Source: Chondrocystis sp. NIES-4102
Lineage (GTDB): Bacteria > Cyanobacteriota > Cyanobacteriia > Cyanobacteriales > Xenococcaceae
Direction of reading: 5' to 3'
Assembly (NCBI GenBank): GCA_002368355.1
Contig: AP018281.1
Coordinates: 2,356,001-2,420,000, forward strand
Length of the DNA: 64,000 nucleotides
Positions 18,308 to 26,818 of the stretch are shown piece after piece. Numbering within the stretch: position 1 is the first letter of the stretch; each line of letters opens with the position of its first letter. The notes under the pieces are model-generated. The model did not search any database. It was not told where the DNA came from and worked only from the letters and a program-made list of their open reading frames with translations. The position numbers and the translations under genes are program-made.

Positions 18308-20209
18308 ATGGAAGGATCTTTTGAAATTACTCTACAAATAGTTATTGCTGTGCTTGCAGGTATTACTGCTCAAGTAATAGCAGAATATTTTCAAGTTCCT
18401 AGTATTGTTTTTTTGCTAATATTTGGCATTTTCTTAGGAGCTAACTCCTTAAACATTCTACACCCTCACGATTTAGGAATAGGGTTAGAAGTGATCGTTG
18501 CTCTTTCCGTTGCCATTATCCTTTTTGAAGGAGGGCTAAATTTAGAATTACGAGAATTAGGTAAAGTCTCAGGTAGTCTACGTAATTTGGTGACAATTGG
18601 CACTTTAATTACCCTTGTCGGCGGAGGAATGGCTGCTCATTGGCTGGCAGAATTCCCTTGGTCAATTGCCTTCCTCTATGCTTCTTTAGTAGTGGTTACA
18701 GGCCCTACAGTAATTAGCCCTCTTTTAAAACAAGTAAAGGTAGATCGTCAAGTAGCAACTTTACTAGAAGGAGAAGGAGTATTAATTGATCCTGTTGGCG
18801 CAATTTTAGCTGTCGTCGTACTTAACACCATTCTTAATACTAACGCTGCACCTTTAGATATTATCAGTGGTTTGGTCATGCGCTTAGGTATTGGGACTAT
18901 TGTAGGGGGATTAGGAGGGTGGTTACTCGGTCTATTTTTGAAAAAAGCTAACCTTCTTTCCGAAGAATTAAAAAATCTTGTCGTCTTAGCAGCAGTTTGG
19001 GGTTTATTTGGTCTGTCTCAAAGTTTATACAGTGAATCTGGATTAATGGCTACTGTAGTAGCTGGAATTGTGCTAAAAGCCTCTGCCATTCCTGAAGAAA
19101 GATTGCTTAAAAGGTTTAAGGGTCAATTAACTGTTTTGTGTGTTTCGGTCTTATTTATTCTTTTAGCTGCTGATTTATCTATCGACAGTGTATTTGCTTT
19201 GGGTTGGGGGAGTGTATTTGCTGTTTTTGTACTGATGTTGATAGTTAGACCAATTAGTATTATGGTCTGTACCTGGAATAGTAGTATGAATTGGCGACAA
19301 AAACTTTTTTTGGCTTGGATTGCTCCAAAAGGTATAGTTTCAGCTTCCGTAGCTTCCTTATTTGCCATTTTACTTACCGAGAAAGGTATTAATGGTGGTG
19401 ATGCTATTAAGGCTTTGGTTTTTTTGACTATTTTAATGACTGTTTTTTTCCAAGGGTTGACTGCACGTTGGGTGGCAAATTGGTTAAAAATTACTTCGAG
19501 TAACGCTAAAGGAGCAGTAATTATTGGCTGTAATTCCCTAGGTCGTTTTATGGGTCGTTTATTTCAACAGCTAGGAGAATCTGTGGTAATGATTGATACT
19601 GATCCCGAAGCCTGTAAAAAAGCGGAAGCTGATAATCTCCCTGTATATCAAAGTAGCGCGTTGGATACAGAGGTTTTAGCTGAGGCTGGAATTGATTCTA
19701 TGGGAACATTTTTAGCTTTAACGAATAATGGCGAAGTAAACTTAGTTTTAGCTCAAAGAGCAGTAGAAGAGTTTCAACCACCTAGGGTATTAGCTTCATT
19801 TCCCCAAAGTAGTTCGACGGAAAATACCAGTAAAACTAAAGTGGCGCAGGCGTTAATTTCCCAATTACCAATTAAAACTTGGAATAGCTATATCGATGAT
19901 GGACAAATAAAATTAGGGGTAACAATTCTAAACGAGCCAAATTTTTCTTTTAAGTTAGCTCATTTACAAACATTGATTCGTGCAGGGGAAATGCTACCTT
20001 TATTAATAAAACGTAATAATAATTTACAAGTAGCTGTCGCCGAGGAAGAATGGCAAGTGGAGGACGAACTTTACTATCTAATACATGATCCACGACCCAA
20101 ACTACTCAAGCGTTTATCAGGAGATAGCCAAGCATCTCGCCTAATTTTAGAAAAACTCCCAGAAGTAGAAGACATTCCTTTAGCTGCACCTCAAACGAGT
20201 CTTGAGTAG
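18308..20209 (+). CDS. CPA1-type cation/proton antiporter with TrkA-N domain
   Basis: A 633-residue two-part protein. Residues about 5-390 form a 12-13 helix Na+/H+ (or K+/H+) antiporter of the NhaP/CPA1 kind, with ILFEGGLNL, VVVTGPTVISPLL and EGVLIDPVGAI containing the ion-site aspartate. Residues about 398-510 form a TrkA-N Rossmann domain (VIIGCNSLGRFMG, then VVMIDTDPE) that should bind a nucleotide and gate transport. A C-terminal soluble region (about 520-620) resembles a degenerate TrkA-C. It acts in a cell membrane for ion and pH balance. Ion specificity cannot be told. Confidence 0.9.
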   Translation: MEGSFEITLQIVIAVLAGITAQVIAEYFQVPSIVFLLIFGIFLGANSLNILHPHDLGIGLEVIVALSVAIILFEGGLNLELRELGKVSGSLRNLVTIGTLITLVGGGMAAHWLAEFPWSIAFLYASLVVVTGPTVISPLLKQVKVDRQVATLLEGEGVLIDPVGAILAVVVLNTILNTNAAPLDIISGLVMRLGIGTIVGGLGGWLLGLFLKKANLLSEELKNLVVLAAVWGLFGLSQSLYSESGLMATVVAGIVLKASAIPEERLLKRFKGQLTVLCVSVLFILLAADLSIDSVFALGWGSVFAVFVLMLIVRPISIMVCTWNSSMNWRQKLFLAWIAPKGIVSASVASLFAILLTEKGINGGDAIKALVFLTILMTVFFQGLTARWVANWLKITSSNAKGAVIIGCNSLGRFMGRLFQQLGESVVMIDTDPEACKKAEADNLPVYQSSALDTEVLAEAGIDSMGTFLALTNNGEVNLVLAQRAVEEFQPPRVLASFPQSSSTENTSKTKVAQALISQLPIKTWNSYIDDGQIKLGVTILNEPNFSFKLAHLQTLIRAGEMLPLLIKRNNNLQVAVAEEEWQVEDELYYLIHDPRPKLLKRLSGDSQASRLILEKLPEVEDIPLAAPQTSLE

Positions 20210-20317
20210 AGGTATTGCACCAGCAAAAGCAGAAATTAATAGATTTTTTGCAGAATTGTCTTGAGTAGATCGGATTATCATATAGATGAAATTTACAAAT
20301 AATCGATCTTGTGCTTC

Positions 20318-20440
20318 ATGGATGTTAAGTTAATCCTGCTAATTTTCACAGCCGTTTTTACCGTAGCTTGTCTTTTCTTTGGAACTAAAGGTGGTTACTA
20401 CGACACTGATAAATATGATGGCAATGGTTCTGCTCATTAA
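20318..20440 (+). CDS. Small single-pass membrane protein (40 residues)
   Basis: A short frame from ATG 20318 to TAA 20440. It encodes an N-terminal hydrophobic helix (LILLIFTAVFTVACLFF, residues 5-21) and a polar Gly/Tyr/Asp tail (GTKGGYYDTDKYDGNG). The clear membrane-plus-tail design argues that it is real, and it resembles short conserved cyanobacterial membrane proteins. I cannot match it to a named photosystem or NDH subunit. It lies between the antiporter and beta-CASP genes on the same strand. Confidence 0.6.
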   Translation: MDVKLILLIFTAVFTVACLFFGTKGGYYDTDKYDGNGSAH

Positions 20441-20619
20441 TAAATAATTTACAATTAGACTCAGTTACCAAAAATTGAGCTTTTATTAAACAAAGTTAAT
20501 TCTCTTTAAATTAAATTAAATCAAGGCTCATCGATAACTTAAGATTTTAAACAAAGACACTTATTTTATTAGTTTAGTGTTCCTAGTAGTCGAGGTTGCA
20601 GTTTTCGGGAGTGGGTTAT

Positions 20620-22257
20620 ATGAAAAAAAGTCAGGGAAAAATTATTTCTAATTCCCTGCCTTTGTCATGTTATGTTTATGCAGCAGGCCATGAAGACGAA
20701 GGTATCTGCTTACTACTGCGTATTGGTAAATATCATATTTTGTTAGACTGCGGTTTAAAAGATTTACCTTCTTCGTTGTTAGTTAAGCAAACTTCCATAG
20801 ATTTAGCCTTTTGTTCCCATGCTCATGAAGATCATTGTCGTGGGTTACTAGATTTACATCGAACTTTTCCTGATTTACCGATCTATACCAGCGAGGTAAC
20901 TGCTAAATTATTGCCAGGTCAACTATTAGAAAATATAGACTGGTGTCAGACATTACCTTGGCGATCGCCTGTAAAAATAAATCCAGATCTACAAATAGAA
21001 TTGATTCCCGCAGGACATTTACCTGGTGCTGCTGCAATTATCATTACTTATCAAACGAGCGATCGCAGTTATAAAATCATGTACACAGGGGATTTTTCTG
21101 TGTCCAATTTTCAATTAGTTGAAGGGTTATCAATTGAAAATTTACGCGGTTTATCTCCTGATGTTCTAATTTTAGAAGGTAGTTATGGCACAGTGCGCCA
21201 CCCCCATCGCCGTCTCCAAGAAAAACATTTAATGGAGAGAATTAATCAGGCGTTGAGTTTAGGACAAAACGTGTTATTACCTGTCCCTTCTATGGGGTTA
21301 GGACAAGAAATTCTTAAACTTCTACGTTCTCATCATCAGTTTACAGGGCGAGATCTCGATATTTGGGTAGATGAATCTATTGCTATTACCTGTGACATCT
21401 ATCTAGAGTTATTGTCTCAGTTTCCTACATCGGTTCAAAATTTCGCTAAACATCAATCATTATTTTGGGATGAGCGCATTTGTCCTCGAATGCGAAGATT
21501 AGCTGTGTGTGGTGAATTTACTCCTAAGAATAATCCTCAAGTATTACTAGTAGACTATAAAAGTAATTTATGGCAGTATTTAACAGATGAAACAGCAAAA
21601 TGGTTAGTTTTATTACCCGAACATCCGCAACAATATCTACATCCAGATTCACCACGCTTAGAATTGCTGCGTAACCTATCTTCCGTTACCTTAGAAACCT
21701 ATCTACTAGCAGAACATAGCGACGGACGTAATACCACCCAACTAATACATAATTTAAAACCACAGCACGTTATCTTTGTGCATGGTTCTTTAAGCTATCT
21801 ATTAGAACTAGCCAGTTTAGAAGAGTTACGTAATCGTTACCAAATTCATGCCCCTGTGCAAGAAATCTTAGTGGAATTACCAATAGGCGATCGCTTTTTA
21901 CAACCCAAAGTTCCACAACCAGTATTTTACGAGGGAGAAATCAATGAATTAAGTTCAGCGATCGCTATTATTATTCCTGATTTTATTGGCAGCGATCCTC
22001 GATGGAAAAACATTGCCGATACTGGAATTATTCAAGCGCGTTGGCAGGGAGACGAACTTGTGGTGCGAGGAATTTCTCAGCGAGAGTTACTAAATTCTAA
22101 TAATCAAGCTCGCATATCATCTGATCTAGATTGCTGTAATCGTTGCCTGCACTATAATAATCAACGTTGTTGGAATCAATCTTCTCCTCTATACGGGTTT
22201 AAAGTTATTCCTGAAGGCTATTGTCCAGTCTTTGAATCAATCGAAGAAGTTAATTAA
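20620..22257 (+). CDS. Metallo-beta-lactamase/beta-CASP hydrolase with C-terminal Cys cluster
   Basis: A 545-residue MBL-fold nuclease-like protein started at ATG 20620 (MKKSQGK); an in-frame TTG at 20596 is less likely. The zinc motif SHAHEDH (residues 66-72) and further MBL residues (GHLPGA, TGDFS) are present. The beta-CASP insert (ILEGSYG, NVLLPVPSMGLGQE) and a C-terminal histidine segment (EHSDG, VFVHG) fit RNA-processing members of the CPSF/RNase J type. The last about 45 residues add a cysteine set (CCNRC, QRCW, GYCPVF) that could bind zinc or Fe-S. RNA is the likely substrate but this is unproven. Confidence 0.88.
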   Translation: MKKSQGKIISNSLPLSCYVYAAGHEDEGICLLLRIGKYHILLDCGLKDLPSSLLVKQTSIDLAFCSHAHEDHCRGLLDLHRTFPDLPIYTSEVTAKLLPGQLLENIDWCQTLPWRSPVKINPDLQIELIPAGHLPGAAAIIITYQTSDRSYKIMYTGDFSVSNFQLVEGLSIENLRGLSPDVLILEGSYGTVRHPHRRLQEKHLMERINQALSLGQNVLLPVPSMGLGQEILKLLRSHHQFTGRDLDIWVDESIAITCDIYLELLSQFPTSVQNFAKHQSLFWDERICPRMRRLAVCGEFTPKNNPQVLLVDYKSNLWQYLTDETAKWLVLLPEHPQQYLHPDSPRLELLRNLSSVTLETYLLAEHSDGRNTTQLIHNLKPQHVIFVHGSLSYLLELASLEELRNRYQIHAPVQEILVELPIGDRFLQPKVPQPVFYEGEINELSSAIAIIIPDFIGSDPRWKNIADTGIIQARWQGDELVVRGISQRELLNSNNQARISSDLDCCNRCLHYNNQRCWNQSSPLYGFKVIPEGYCPVFESIEEVN

Positions 22258-22284
22258 TTTCATAATTAATCCTCTACTTTCTAC

Positions 22285-22596
22285 TTATTCTTGATTATGT
22301 TCTGGTGATTGAGGGTGAATTTGCTCCGCTTCAGGACAGTCATCTGAGACCGCAATCTCACTATTAGTCTTCGATACAGAAGCCAGTTTTTGGGTAACAG
22401 CACCAATGCTTTCTAAACGTACCATTTCCTCCCAAGAACTAATTTCATCGTCTTCTTCTGTTTCATAACGGATGGTCACAACATCTCCCTCGAAATCAAC
22501 AATATGACCGCCTTCAATCCAGCGTTGTTGATCCCGCAAGTAAATACAAACTTCACGACCATCTTGACAGAGTTGATAAATCTTGCGGTGTAGCAT
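22285..22596 (-). CDS. Small conserved cyanobacterial protein (DUF6679-like)
   Basis: A 103-residue soluble protein. ATG 22596 is chosen because AAAGGAGAA, a strong ribosome site, lies just upstream and because MLHRKIYQLCQDGREVCIYLRD looks like the conserved N-terminus; a longer frame upstream lacks this support. The core is a small beta-rich fold with a conserved acidic patch (RYETEEDDEISSWEEMVRLESIGAVTQKLA). The family name is from memory and tentative. No function is known. It lies 133 bp downstream of another cyanobacteria-specific gene on the same strand. Confidence 0.82.
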   Translation of the reverse strand: MLHRKIYQLCQDGREVCIYLRDQQRWIEGGHIVDFEGDVVTIRYETEEDDEISSWEEMVRLESIGAVTQKLASVSKTNSEIAVSDDCPEAEQIHPQSPEHNQE

Positions 22597-22729
22597 GGGT
22601 TTCTCCTTTGCGAGTAACTCCTTTATCTTTGGATTGATTGTATATACTATTTCTATTTTGACACGATCCATACCAAGATGAATCTGCTTTGGGTGTCTGA
22701 TATTAATAAATCTCAGATATTTAATTTAT

Positions 22730-23608
22730 TTATTTTACTGGAGTTGGTAACTTTTCAAGATAACGTAAAAATTCTAACAATTGTTCATTCGTAAGATGTA
22801 GTCGGCTACGTTTACCATAGTGACTTTGCAAAAATTCTCGTCCATCGTCTCTTGTCCACCCCAGTCTTTTGATTTCAATATCGGTTTTCGAGACTATTTC
22901 ATGAATATCTAAAGTTTCGATTTGGGGAGTGGCAGTAGTTACTTCCTCATACAAAAATGTTTCAAATTGATTATCGATCTCAGGCTCATCGGCTAAAATT
23001 GCAGTAGCACTATCAAATAAATTATCAGAGTTAAGAATTGTTGAGGTTGGCGCAACTTTATCTTGCTTGTCTATTTGAGAGTTATCGGCAACCATTTCAC
23101 CCGTACCCTCAAATAAATTACCAGAGTTAGGAATTGTTGCAGTTTCAGATTCTTGTTCAACTTCAACGGGTGGAGAATATGTATTTGCTGGGGTAAATGT
23201 TGAATCAGATTGACTCTTAGAATTATTAGATAATGTCCCAATGGGGTTAGAAGCAGTTGAAGCAGATTCATTCTTAGAATTACTAGATAATGTCTCAGTG
23301 GAGTTTGATGCAGTATCTTCAGGTTCACTTATACTATCTTGAGGGGGGATAGATTGCGCCTGGGTAGTTGGTTGAATATCTAACACTAAAGCGGAGATCG
23401 CTCTTGTACGGGCATGATCTTCAGCAACTTCTACTTGATCTGCTGCTGCTAAAGCAGTGGCTAAAATTACGTTGTCTACTTCTAGGGAAACCTTAACTAT
23501 ATAAAGTCCTCGATCTATCTTAATTAACTCACTCAGTAAACTTCCGTGGGGATAATGTTGACGAAATTTAGCTAGCATCATGTCTTGGTATTGATTTTCC
23601 ATTTTCAT
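22730..23608 (-). CDS. Cyanobacterial protein with repetitive acidic linker
   Basis: A 292-residue protein of unknown function. The N-terminal about 80 residues (MLAKFRQHYPHGSLLSELIKI to RTRAISALVLDI) form a conserved-looking alpha/beta domain. The C-terminal about 50 (DIEIKRLGWTRDDGREFLQSHYG to EFLRYLEKLP) form a helical domain of the kind found at the end of several cyanobacterial proteins. Between them is a Ser/Asn/Glu-rich linker made of internal repeats. The architecture suggests a two-headed adaptor. I do not recognise a catalytic site. Confidence 0.72.
   Translation of the reverse strand: MKMENQYQDMMLAKFRQHYPHGSLLSELIKIDRGLYIVKVSLEVDNVILATALAAADQVEVAEDHARTRAISALVLDIQPTTQAQSIPPQDSISEPEDTASNSTETLSSNSKNESASTASNPIGTLSNNSKSQSDSTFTPANTYSPPVEVEQESETATIPNSGNLFEGTGEMVADNSQIDKQDKVAPTSTILNSDNLFDSATAILADEPEIDNQFETFLYEEVTTATPQIETLDIHEIVSKTDIEIKRLGWTRDDGREFLQSHYGKRSRLHLTNEQLLEFLRYLEKLPTPVK
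23206..23315. repeat. Two-copy 57-bp in-frame repeat
   Basis: Two adjacent copies of a 57-bp unit (19 codons), starting at about 23206 and 23263 and differing at roughly ten bases, encode the Ser/Asn linker. A second, looser duplication (about 23005-23045 and 23107-23147) encodes the (G/D)NLF(E/D) modules nearby. All preserve frame. Confidence 0.75.
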
Positions 23609-24174
23609 AAGTTTAGTACCAATCTACTACTTATAGCTTCGATAAAAAAGAAATTTGCCAATAAGCATTGAGAATTTACAATAGATACTGAACTGGCTAT
23701 CAATTAACTCGTAATTTGTGTGATTCATATCCACAATCACTATAAGCTGTTCAACCTTTAGTTTACTAGTTTGAGATAAGCTTATCAGCTTTAAGCCCAT
23801 CAGCTTGGCTTTTTTCGAGCATATCCCAGATACTTTTAAATTAGATATTTGCTCTAAAGTATATAAATCGATTACACAAGAGCGATAATCAAAGGACTAA
23901 TAGCTAAATAATAGACCAGAGAACTGCTATTAGGGCAGCAGTTTATGCAGAATCAAAAAAGGACGAGGCACATTGCGTTATTCTCACCTAGGTTAAGTCG
24001 CCAAAAAACCCATTCTCGAACAGGGAAGACAAAACTTTGAAGGTAGTAAGAGTCCTCAAGCAGCTTGGCTTTAATAGTTCTGCATCTAGTATCAAGATAA
24101 TATACGAGTTAGTATAGTCTTCTTCGCTTCTGTTGTAGTTACTAAAATTAAATTGGATTAAGGATAAATTTTAG
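23609..24174. other. Long divergent intergenic region upstream of RNase II-like gene
   Basis: About 566 bp between divergent genes. It has no coding frame I trust. The part from about 23935 to 24110 is less AT-rich than the rest and could be a leader RNA of the RNase-like gene. No known riboswitch or small RNA was recognised. Confidence 0.4.
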
Positions 24175-26433
24175 ATGGAATTTTCAATCGCTACATTACT
24201 TGCCCAATTTGTCGATGATAAACTAATCGCGGGCAAAAATCTCGAAAAAAAACTTGGTTGTGAAGATGACGAGAGTATAGAAAAATTACAAGTAACGTTA
24301 GATGCTCTCGAAAAAATCGGTGTTTTAACCAAAGAAAGAGGTAAATATCGCCGTCTTATTCAAGAAGGAGTGGTGGAAGCAAAATTAAGATGTTCGAGTA
24401 AAGGATTTTGTTTTGCCATTCAAGACGAAGAAAACGCAGATGATATCTATGTAAGAGAAAGTCATTTAAGTAATGCTTGGAATGGCGATCGCGTTTTTGT
24501 CAAAATTATTAAAGAAGGTAGTCGTCGTCGTTCTCCTGAAGGGGAAGTAAAATTAATTTTAGAGCGAGCTAATCCGTCTTTACTTGCTACAGTAACTAAT
24601 AAAGAAAGTAAGTATCGAGCAGTACCTTTAGATGATCGACTACTATTTGAATTAGATTTAAACGCCAATGGTCAAGATCTCGAAACAGCGTTAGAACATT
24701 TAGTTCATGTATCCGTCCTACGTTATCCTTTGGCACAAAAACCCCCTTTAGGTGAGGTGACAAAAATTCTGGGTAGTGATGCGGAAGAAGCTGCCGATGT
24801 CGATATAGTTTCCTGTAAACACGATCTACCTCAAGATTTTCCTCAAAAAGCGATCGCTGCTGCTGATCAGTTACCTAGTTCTCGTATTCCTGCAGCAGAA
24901 ATTAAAAATCGTTTGGATTTACGGGATAAGTTAACTTTTACCATTGAAACGGAATCTAATCTTAATAATACTTCCTGGATTGAAAACGCTTTTACTTTAG
25001 ATAAAACTGAATCAGGTAATTGGCAATTGGGTATCCATATTGCAGATGTTGCCCATTATATCGAACCTGAAGGGATTTTAGAGCGCATAGCCAGAAAAAG
25101 AGGTATTGCGGTTAATCTGCGTAAACAAGTTTTACCCTTATTTCCAGAAAAAGTTAGCAAAATCTGCTCTCTCATTCCAGGTAAAAACCGTTTAACTATA
25201 TCAGTACTAATTACTATCGATTCTCAAGGCGAAATTGTTGAATATACTATTACCCCAAGTGTAATTTCTGTAGATCATCAACTTACCTATCAAGAAGCTC
25301 AAGCAATGTTGAGTGAAGAACAAGAGCCTAGTAAAAAATTAGCCGAACTTGTATCATTACTGCAAAATATATTTTTGACCCTCAGTCCCTTAGTCAAAGC
25401 TCAACGCCTACAACGAGGTGGGTTAGAAGTTTATACACCAGAGATTCATAGTCTTTATAAAGATGAAGGTAGGGTAGGTACAATTCTTAATGTTGCGACT
25501 TTACCTGTTCACTCTATGTTAACTGAGCTTACCATATTAGCTGGCAGAGTAGTTGCTCAACATTTACAAGCTTTAGAATTACCTGGTGTTTATTGCACTC
25601 AGGCAGAACCAGACGTGGAAGAATTAGAAGACTTAATCAAGTTAGGTACTAATTTGGGTTTGCAATTGGATCTCGATATTGAAGACGCTGTAACTTCTCA
25701 AGACTATCAAAGACTGACAGAAAAGTTTGCCACCAATTCAGCCGTGATGGTTTTAAACTATCTACTACAGAGTACTTTTAAACCCGTCAAATATACCACT
25801 AAACCAGGTAAGCATTTTGGTTTAGCTTATGACGATGGCTATACTCATTGTATCTCTCCAGGTCAAAGATATATTGATTTAGTTATTCAACGCATCCTCA
25901 AAGCATTGTTTGAACATGGACGCGATCGCCGTCATAGTCGTACTAAACAAGGGGTGGATTTAACCAGTAGCACTTGTCATGGTGAAATAAATTGGAAGGT
26001 ATTACCTACTAATATTCAAGAGGAATTGGAAATTGAAATTCAAACTATGTTACCCTTCCTCAATGATCGCGAAAAGAAAGCCGAAGATGCCGAAAAAGAT
26101 CTCGCAGGCTTGAAAAAAGCTGAACAAATGAAAGAACGCACAGGTAAAATCTTTGAAGGTTTAATTACAGGTGTACAGTCTTACGGTTTCTTTGTGGAAA
26201 TTGAGGATTTATTAGTTGAAGGTTTGGTTCATGTTAGTTCTCTTAAGGATGATTGGTATGAATATCGTTCTCGCAATAGCTGCCTAGTTGGACGGAAAAA
26301 TCGCACTGCCTATCGTTTAGGCGATCGCGTGGAAGTGGAAGTTAAAAGCGTTGATTATTATCGTCAACAAATTGATCTGGTTACTGTTGGCGGTGGTAGT
26401 GAAGTACAAAATGCCGACTGGGAAGAGGAGTAA
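24175..26433 (+). CDS. RNase II/R-family protein lacking the catalytic aspartates
   Basis: A 752-residue RNB-family protein, probably the cyanobacterial VacB/Zam-type lineage. Order: winged-helix-like N-terminus (1-65), cold-shock-like domains (about 65-240), RNB domain (about 245-590) and a C-terminal S1 domain (GKIFEGLITGVQSYGFFVEIEDLLVEGLVHVSSL, shown here only as its start and end). In active enzymes the RNB motif reads TID...DxDDA; here it reads TIE at 256-258 and SWIENAF at 267-273, so four metal-binding Asp are gone. The SPIRRY motif is SPGQRY, losing an arginine needed for catalysis. It may bind RNA without degrading it. ATG at 24175. Confidence 0.85.
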   Translation: MEFSIATLLAQFVDDKLIAGKNLEKKLGCEDDESIEKLQVTLDALEKIGVLTKERGKYRRLIQEGVVEAKLRCSSKGFCFAIQDEENADDIYVRESHLSNAWNGDRVFVKIIKEGSRRRSPEGEVKLILERANPSLLATVTNKESKYRAVPLDDRLLFELDLNANGQDLETALEHLVHVSVLRYPLAQKPPLGEVTKILGSDAEEAADVDIVSCKHDLPQDFPQKAIAAADQLPSSRIPAAEIKNRLDLRDKLTFTIETESNLNNTSWIENAFTLDKTESGNWQLGIHIADVAHYIEPEGILERIARKRGIAVNLRKQVLPLFPEKVSKICSLIPGKNRLTISVLITIDSQGEIVEYTITPSVISVDHQLTYQEAQAMLSEEQEPSKKLAELVSLLQNIFLTLSPLVKAQRLQRGGLEVYTPEIHSLYKDEGRVGTILNVATLPVHSMLTELTILAGRVVAQHLQALELPGVYCTQAEPDVEELEDLIKLGTNLGLQLDLDIEDAVTSQDYQRLTEKFATNSAVMVLNYLLQSTFKPVKYTTKPGKHFGLAYDDGYTHCISPGQRYIDLVIQRILKALFEHGRDRRHSRTKQGVDLTSSTCHGEINWKVLPTNIQEELEIEIQTMLPFLNDREKKAEDAEKDLAGLKKAEQMKERTGKIFEGLITGVQSYGFFVEIEDLLVEGLVHVSSLKDDWYEYRSRNSCLVGRKNRTAYRLGDRVEVEVKSVDYYRQQIDLVTVGGGSEVQNADWEEE

Positions 26434-26818
26434 TTGAATAATTAATCATGGATAATTGATATTTGATATTTGATCAACTGTCAGTTATTCATTGATTCTT
26501 GAGGAAAAAGAAAGGAGACAGGAGACAGAATACAGGTAGTAGGCGCGGAAAGCGTCCCTGAGCGCAAGCTCTTGAGGCGACCAAAGCGCGAACGTGACGA
26601 TAGTAGGGGAGGGGGGAGGGGAGTAATCCCACAAGGGGACAATGAGAGTAACGCGCTACTTATTACTTGTAAAGAGTCAGTAGTTAGAAGGTAATGTTAA
26701 TTGAAAGCTAATAGCCCAAAGCCCAAAGCTAAAAGCCCTGAGTTGAAAAATGTTCTAACATTATTTCGTATTGCTATAACCACCAAGAGTTTTATAAATT
26801 CAAATTAATAACATTGAA
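26434..26818. repeat. Intergenic repeat-rich region
   Basis: About 385 bp. It holds AT-rich runs (gataattgatatttgatatt), a purine-rich stretch (ggagacaggagacagaatac), a GC-rich block at about 26545-26605 with gcgcggaaagcgtccctgag, then poly-purine (gtaggggaggggggagggga) and agcccaaagcccaaagct. The mix is like dispersed cyanobacterial intergenic repeats. No gene is seen. Confidence 0.55.

Noticed and set aside
23934-24110. Known small RNA or riboswitch before the RNase-like gene
   Set aside because: Composition is suggestive but I could not match any known motif or a stable fold by eye.
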